In this document: piece by piece, positions 6,381 through 10,616 of the stretch
Layout of the letters: every line of letters begins with the position of its first letter
Numbering within the stretch: the first letter of the stretch is position 1
NCBI GenBank assembly: GCA_964350865.1
Contig: CAYGLJ010000032.1
Location: forward strand, 1 to 10,616
Origin: Pontimonas sp964350865
Lineage (GTDB): Bacteria > Actinomycetota > Actinomycetes > Actinomycetales > Microbacteriaceae
DNA: 10,616 nt
Direction of reading: 5' to 3'
Program-made: the position numbers and the translations under genes
The notes under the pieces: generated by a model
Told to the model about the DNA's origin: nothing
Database searches by the model: none
The model's input: the letters and a program-made list of their open reading frames with translations, nothing else

Positions 6381-7709
6381 GTGGACACCGTAATCCTTTT
6401 CATCGTGGGCGTCCTGGTGATTGCCCTGGGACTCTTGGTCTCCATTGCGCTGCATGAGTGGGGGCACTATTACCCCGCGAAGAAGTTTGGCGTCTACATC
6501 TCTCAGTTCATGATTGGCTTCGGGCCAACCCTTTTCTCCAGGACCAAGGGCGACACCGAGTACGGCATCAAAGCGATTCCCCTAGGCGGTTACGTGGCGA
6601 TGGCGGGGATGTATGCGCCCGCTCAACCCGGGGGTAAGCCCGAAGCGTCCACGACGGGATTCTTTGATCAGGTTGTCGGAGAATCTGCGGCTCCGCAGAC
6701 AGCCACTGAGCTCGACATCGACACCCGCAGCTTCTATCGTTTGCCGCTCTATCGACGGATCATCATCATGCTGGGTGGCCCGGTGATGAACCTCCTCATC
6801 GCGATTGTTCTGTACGCCGTTGTGTTGATGGGGTTCGGGGTTCCCTCTTTGTCCTTGACGGTGGGTTCCGTCTCAGAGTGTGTTGTGCCGGCTACTGAAT
6901 CACGCAGTGAATGTCTACCCGATGACCCAGCAGCACCCGGAGCTGCGGCCGGGATTCTTCCGGGTGATCGCATCCTCAGCGTTGCCGGTGAGCCGGTGGA
7001 CGAATGGTTCCGCGTCACCGAAATCATTAGAACCTCGCCCGGTCGCCCGGTCGCTCTCGTCGTTGATCGTGAGGGTGCCCAGGTGCAGCTGAGCGTCACA
7101 CCGCTGTTGAGCGAGCGCTATGCCTTTGATGAGTCAGGGGAGATCCTCGTGGATGAGTCGGGCAACCCGGTCGTGGAATACGTCGGATTTGTCGGCATCG
7201 GCTCGTCGTTTGTCAACGAGCGCCAAAATGTGACCACTGTTCTTCCGGCGGTGTGGGACAACGTGGTGGGTGTTGTTCGCATCATCGTCACGTTGCCCGA
7301 AAGACTCGTTGACGTTGCTCAGGCGGCTTTTGGCACGCAGGAGCGTGATCCGAATGGACCCCTCAGTGTGGTGGGAGTCGGTCGCATTGCCGGGGAGATA
7401 GCCTCGGTCGATTCGCTTGCCGTGCGCGACAGAGTCTCCAGCCTCATCGGCATTCTTGCCTCACTGAATGTTGCCCTCTTTGTTTTCAACCTGATTCCAC
7501 TCCTGCCTCTCGATGGCGGTCATGTGGCGGTCGGGCTGTATGAGGGGGCAAAACGTCGGATCTATCGAGCGCTGGGAAAGAGTGATCCGGGACCGGTCAA
7601 CGCGAGCAAGCTCATTCCGGTGACACTGGTGGTTGTCGCCATTTTGGGAAGCATGAGTTTGTTGTTGATGTATGCCGACATTGTCAATCCGATTCGGCTT
7701 TTTGGGTAG
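6381..7709 (+). CDS. rseP: Site-2 (M50) zinc metalloprotease, RseP/Rip1-like
   Basis: This intramembrane protease cuts membrane-bound substrates such as anti-sigma factors after a first external cut; the M. tuberculosis equivalent is Rip1. The 442-aa protein has an N-terminal membrane span (about 4-23) running into the zinc motif H-E-W-G-H (25-29) and a second span (about 127-152). A periplasmic-side PDZ domain (about 160-245) contains G-I-L-P-G-D (191-196). A C-terminal span carries the third zinc ligand in L-D-G-G (D378 at 377-380) after N-L-I-P-L-L-P, and a last span lies at about 411-432. All catalytic residues are present. Two cysteines (C167, C178) lie in the external region just before the PDZ core and could form a disulfide. 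GTG 6381 is preferred over GTG 6375 because it coincides with the predicted transcript start behind TAGAGT. The natural substrates cannot be read from this window. It sits between dxr and ispG, as Rip1 does in Mycobacterium. Confidence 0.94.
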   Translation: MDTVILFIVGVLVIALGLLVSIALHEWGHYYPAKKFGVYISQFMIGFGPTLFSRTKGDTEYGIKAIPLGGYVAMAGMYAPAQPGGKPEASTTGFFDQVVGESAAPQTATELDIDTRSFYRLPLYRRIIIMLGGPVMNLLIAIVLYAVVLMGFGVPSLSLTVGSVSECVVPATESRSECLPDDPAAPGAAAGILPGDRILSVAGEPVDEWFRVTEIIRTSPGRPVALVVDREGAQVQLSVTPLLSERYAFDESGEILVDESGNPVVEYVGFVGIGSSFVNERQNVTTVLPAVWDNVVGVVRIIVTLPERLVDVAQAAFGTQERDPNGPLSVVGVGRIAGEIASVDSLAVRDRVSSLIGILASLNVALFVFNLIPLLPLDGGHVAVGLYEGAKRRIYRALGKSDPGPVNASKLIPVTLVVVAILGSMSLLLMYADIVNPIRLFG

Positions 7710-7815
7710 GACTCGCGCCCGGCACCTGTGAGCCGTGGTTCAGATTCACGCCTTAAGCTAAGGGGGCACGTTCGAGATTTTCTCGGGCTGTTCATCACGG
7801 AAGGATGGGGTGAGA
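7710..7815 (+). promoter_or_regulatory. ispG promoter and leader
   Basis: This 106-nt gap is the longest clean intergenic stretch after the left edge. A -10 candidate, TAAGCT (7754-7759), sits in an inverted repeat CCTTA-N3-TAAGG (7751-7763); no convincing -35 is seen. The predicted leader is about 50 nt and holds a small perfect hairpin, CGAGA-TTT-TCTCG (7773-7785). A ribosome binding site AAGGA (7801-7805) follows. Just after rseP, CGGC (7720-7723) and GCCG (7732-7735) could pair, but there is no T-run, so I do not call a terminator. Unlike mnmA, rseP and proS, ispG appears to be a leadered gene. Confidence 0.45.
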
Positions 7816-8964
7816 GTGCCCGCAGTCAACCTGGGATTACCCAAAGTCCCGGAAACCCTCAGTCCTCGTCGTAAGACCCGTCAGATCAAGGTCGGGAAGG
7901 TGATGGTCGGCAGTGAGCACCAAATTAGTGTGCAGTCGATGACGACCACTCAGACCACCGACATCAACGGAACACTGCAGCAGATCGCAGAGCTCACTGC
8001 CACTGGCTGTGACATTGTGCGTGTTGCTGTTCCGACCGGAGATGATGCTGATGCGCTCCCCATCATCGCGAAGAAGAGCCAAATTCCTGTCATTGCGGAT
8101 ATCCACTTCCAGCCGAAATATGTCTTCCAAGCCATTGACGCCGGCTGCGCTGCGGTGCGCGTGAACCCGGGGAACATCAAAAAGTTTGACGACAGAGTCG
8201 GCGAGATCGCTCAGGCCGCGAAGGACGCAGGGGTGAGCTTGCGTATCGGTGTGAACGCCGGATCCTTGGATCCCCGCTTGCTCGAGAAATACGGCAAGCC
8301 CACGGCGGAAGCCCTCGTCGAGAGTGCCGTCTGGGAGGCAAGCCTCTTTGAAGAGCACGACTTCCACGATTTCAAGATCTCCGTCAAGCACAACGACCCC
8401 ATCGTGATGGTAAAGGCTTACCGTCAGCTCGCCGAGCGAGGTGACTGGCCCTTGCACCTCGGTGTGACGGAAGCGGGACCCGCTTTCCAAGGGACAATTA
8501 AGTCTTCTGTTGCCTTTGGCATTCTGCTGAGTGAAGGCATTGGTGACACCATTCGTGTGTCGCTGTCTGCGCCTCCCGCCGAAGAGGTGAAGGTGGGTCT
8601 CAAGATTCTGGAGTCGTTGAACCTTCGGGAGCGGAAGCTGGAGATTGTGTCCTGCCCCAGTTGTGGTCGCGCGCAGGTCGATGTCTACACGCTCGCGGAA
8701 GACGTCACCAAGGGCCTCGAAGGCATGACAGTTCCGCTGCGAGTCGCCGTCATGGGGTGTGTGGTGAATGGTCCCGGTGAGGCCAGAGAAGCTGACCTGG
8801 GTGTCGCTAGTGGTAATGGCAAGGGCCAAATCTTTGTGAAAGGTGAAGTCATCAAGACTGTCCCCGAGTCAGAGATCGTCCAAACCTTGATTGAGGAAGC
8901 CAATCGTCTTGCGGCCGAAATGCCGGACGCCCCCCAGGGCTCGCCCGAGGTTGTCACGGTCTGA
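7816..8964 (+). CDS. ispG: 4-hydroxy-3-methylbut-2-enyl diphosphate synthase IspG (GcpE)
   Basis: IspG opens the cyclic diphosphate MEcPP by reductive dehydration to HMBPP, the sixth step of the MEP pathway, using a [4Fe-4S] cluster. The 382-aa protein has the TIM-barrel part with S-V-Q-S-M-T-T (38-44), V-I-A-D-I-H-F (92-98), A-V-R-V-N-P-G-N-I (113-121) and G-V-T-E-A-G (216-221). The C-terminal cluster domain has C280 and C283 in S-C-P-S-C-G-R, C315 in M-G-C-V-V-N-G-P-G, and the active-site E322. The spacing of these four residues matches E. coli C270, C273, C305 and E312 exactly. I prefer GTG 7816 over in-frame GTG 7810. The AAGGA at 7801-7805 then lies at a distance closer to that of the strong sites before the TPR gene and dxr, and the N-terminus reads V-P-A-V-N-L-G as I recall for relatives. 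Maturation depends on sulfur supply, plausibly from the desulfurase upstream. Confidence 0.96.
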   Translation: MPAVNLGLPKVPETLSPRRKTRQIKVGKVMVGSEHQISVQSMTTTQTTDINGTLQQIAELTATGCDIVRVAVPTGDDADALPIIAKKSQIPVIADIHFQPKYVFQAIDAGCAAVRVNPGNIKKFDDRVGEIAQAAKDAGVSLRIGVNAGSLDPRLLEKYGKPTAEALVESAVWEASLFEEHDFHDFKISVKHNDPIVMVKAYRQLAERGDWPLHLGVTEAGPAFQGTIKSSVAFGILLSEGIGDTIRVSLSAPPAEEVKVGLKILESLNLRERKLEIVSCPSCGRAQVDVYTLAEDVTKGLEGMTVPLRVAVMGCVVNGPGEAREADLGVASGNGKGQIFVKGEVIKTVPESEIVQTLIEEANRLAAEMPDAPQGSPEVVTV

Positions 8965-8977
8965 GCCCGGGTAGTCT
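8951..8977 (+). promoter_or_regulatory. proS promoter for a leaderless transcript
   Basis: TTGTCA (8951-8956, five of six bases of TTGACA) and TAGTCT (8972-8977) are separated by a short 15-bp spacer. The -10 box ends 6 nt before the GTG at 8984, so transcription would start on the start codon. The -35 lies in the last codons of ispG. There is no ribosome binding site in the 19-nt gap, which supports leaderless translation. Confidence 0.55.
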
Positions 8978-8983
8978 GTTCGG

Positions 8984-10616
8984 GTGCCCACACTTCTCTC
9001 CCAGCTGTTTGTCCGAACCCTTCGTGAAGACCCGAGTGACGCGGACGTTGCCAGCCATAAATGGCTGGTGAGAGCTGGATACATTCGTCGACAAGCTCCA
9101 GGAATCTTTGCGTGGCTACCGCTGGGCCTCCGGGTTCGACAGAACGTCGAGCGCATTGTCCATGAGGAAATGCAAGCCGCTGGCGCGCAGCACGTGCATT
9201 TCCCTGCTTTGTTGCCCAAGGAACCCTACGAGGCCACGGGTCGCTGGGACGAGTACGGCGAGGGAATTTTTCGCCTCAAGGATCGCAAAGGCGCCGACTA
9301 TCTCCTAGCGCCCACCCATGAGGAAGTGTTTACCCTCACGGTTAAGGACCTCTACTCCAGTTACAAAGATTTACCCCTGATGATTTACCAGATTCAGGAC
9401 AAGTACCGCGACGAAGCCCGACCACGGGCTGGCCTGTTGCGCGGGCGCGAGTTCTCCATGAAGGACGCCTACTCCTTTGATTACACCGATGAGGGTTTGG
9501 AGAAGTCCTACCAGGCTCAGCGTGACGCCTATGAGCGAATCTTCCAGCGCTTAGGGCTCGAGTATGTGATTGTCCAGGCTGACGCGGGCGCGATGGGTGG
9601 TTCTCGTAGTGAAGAGTTCCTTCACCCCACGGAGGTGGGTGAGGACACGTTTGTTCGCACCGACGGCGGCTACGCGGCAAACGTTGAGGCTTACCGGGTG
9701 ACGCCCCCGGCTCCGCTTCCCTACGACCAGATTCCTGCTCCGGTGGTTTTTGACTCTCCCAATACACCCACTATTGACACCTTGGTCGCACTAGCTAACG
9801 AACGGCACCCTCGCGAAGGAGCCGCTTGGGAGGCTGCTGACACGCTCAAGAACGTCGTGTTGAAACTCATCCAGCCCGATGGTGACTCAGAACTGGTGAT
9901 TGTGGGAATTCCGGGTGACCGGGACGTTGACATGAAGCGCGCGGAAGCATTTTTTGGCCCCGCGAGCGTCGAACAGGCCGAGGACGCTGATTTTCTGAAG
10001 CACCCTGCCCTCGTGAAGGGCTATATCGGTCCGTGGTCCGCGAGTGGGCCCGTGCTCGGTGAGAGCTCGACCACCGGTATTCGGTTCCTGGTGGACCCCC
10101 GGGTTGTCGAGGGGACCAGCTGGGTAACGGGAGCGAACGAGCATGAAAAGCATGTCTTCAACCTGGTGTGTGGCCGAGATTTCACTCCCGACGGGGTGGC
10201 CGATATTGCTTCGGTCAGAGAAGGGGATGAAGCTCCGGATGGCTCGGGACCTCTGAAAGCCGCCCGAGGCATGGAGATTGGGCACGTCTTCCAGTTGGGT
10301 CGGAAATATGCCGAAGCGTTAGGTCTCCAGGTGTTGGACGAAAACGGTTCGCTGGTGACCGTCACGATGGGTTCTTATGGCATTGGGGTTACCCGACTGG
10401 TCGCTGTCCTCGCTGAAGCGAACCACGACGACAAAGGTTTGATCTGGCCCGAAGCGGTCGCACCATTTGACGTCCACATCGTCGCGGCCGGAAAAGACGA
10501 GGCGATTTTCGACGTGGCTGCCGGTCTAGCTGCCACGCTCGAGGGTGCCGGGCATGAGGTCCTCTATGACGATCGCCCCAAGCTTTCCCCCGGGGTGAAG
10601 TTTGCTGATGCGGAAA
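8984..10616 (+). CDS. proS: Prolyl-tRNA synthetase, bacterial type (3' end beyond window)
   Basis: ProRS joins proline to tRNA-Pro in the cytosol. The frame from GTG 8984 stays open for 544 codons to the window edge, so the last tens of residues of the anticodon-binding domain are missing. Motif 1 lies around A-W-L-P-L-G-L-R (43-50) and the following helix. The T-H-E loop is at A-P-T-H-E-E (109-114). Motif 2 spans Y-R-D-E-A-R-P (141-147) through G-R-E-F-S-M-K-D-A-Y-S-F (154-165). Motif 3 is M-G-S-Y-G-I-G-V-T-R (462-471). Between motifs 2 and 3 is the long insertion (about 225-405) that marks the bacterial type with the editing domain for mischarged Ala-tRNA-Pro. The K-x-x-x-D-x-x region of the family's editing site corresponds to N-V-V-L-K (290-294). 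The anticodon-binding fold begins near P494. The start follows from the TAGTCT box just upstream and the usual N-terminus with L-F-V-R-T-L-R-E-D-P. Confidence 0.96.
   Translation, partial: MPTLLSQLFVRTLREDPSDADVASHKWLVRAGYIRRQAPGIFAWLPLGLRVRQNVERIVHEEMQAAGAQHVHFPALLPKEPYEATGRWDEYGEGIFRLKDRKGADYLLAPTHEEVFTLTVKDLYSSYKDLPLMIYQIQDKYRDEARPRAGLLRGREFSMKDAYSFDYTDEGLEKSYQAQRDAYERIFQRLGLEYVIVQADAGAMGGSRSEEFLHPTEVGEDTFVRTDGGYAANVEAYRVTPPAPLPYDQIPAPVVFDSPNTPTIDTLVALANERHPREGAAWEAADTLKNVVLKLIQPDGDSELVIVGIPGDRDVDMKRAEAFFGPASVEQAEDADFLKHPALVKGYIGPWSASGPVLGESSTTGIRFLVDPRVVEGTSWVTGANEHEKHVFNLVCGRDFTPDGVADIASVREGDEAPDGSGPLKAARGMEIGHVFQLGRKYAEALGLQVLDENGSLVTVTMGSYGIGVTRLVAVLAEANHDDKGLIWPEAVAPFDVHIVAAGKDEAIFDVAAGLAATLEGAGHEVLYDDRPKLSPGVKFADAE

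Noticed and set aside
7837..8829. 330-codon open frame on the - strand opposite ispG
   Set aside because: ispG is certain from its cluster cysteines and motifs; the antisense frame has no family features and is explained by codon bias in GC-rich DNA.

Overview
The window looks like the chromosome of an actinobacterium, most likely family Microbacteriaceae (perhaps one of the small-genome aquatic lineages; this is inferred from protein recall and gene order, not from a search). The sequence is fairly GC-rich. Five of the eight genes start with GTG by my start choices for certain pairs, and GTG is the commonest start overall. Several genes appear to be read from leaderless transcripts behind a TAnnnT -10 box. 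All eight supported genes lie on the + strand and the region is densely packed. I see no mobile element, CRISPR array, tRNA or rRNA.

Layout. Positions 1-178 are non-coding or hold only the edge of a neighbouring gene; they contain possible promoter elements and overlapping hairpins. Positions 179-1951 encode an unrecognised envelope protein of 590 aa with an unusual design: two secreted halves joined by a membrane span, a very basic cytosolic linker and an internal lipoprotein signal. It overlaps by 8 nt the gene for a cysteine-free thioredoxin-fold/TPR protein (1944-2852, YbbN/CnoX-like). Six bases later comes a cysteine desulfurase (2859-4049, IscS/NifS group), followed by the tRNA 2-thiouridylase mnmA (4085-5233). 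The mnmA stop overlaps the start of dxr (5226-6335). Then come a site-2 protease of the RseP/Rip1 type (6381-7709), ispG (7816-8964), and proS (8984 onward), which runs off the right edge.

How the genes fit together. The desulfurase is the obvious sulfur donor for MnmA, which makes 2-thiouridine at tRNA position 34. The desulfurase may also supply sulfur for Fe-S clusters such as the [4Fe-4S] cluster of IspG. Dxr and IspG catalyse the second and sixth steps of the MEP isoprenoid pathway and flank the site-2 protease, the same dxr-rip1-gcpE order known from Mycobacterium tuberculosis (Rv2870c-Rv2869c-Rv2868c). ProS charges tRNA-Pro. This is mostly a conserved housekeeping region. The less ordinary parts are the first gene with its leader, the apparent leaderless promoters, an inverted repeat over the mnmA -10 box, and an active-site substitution in the desulfurase. 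I did not find a convincing new multi-gene system.
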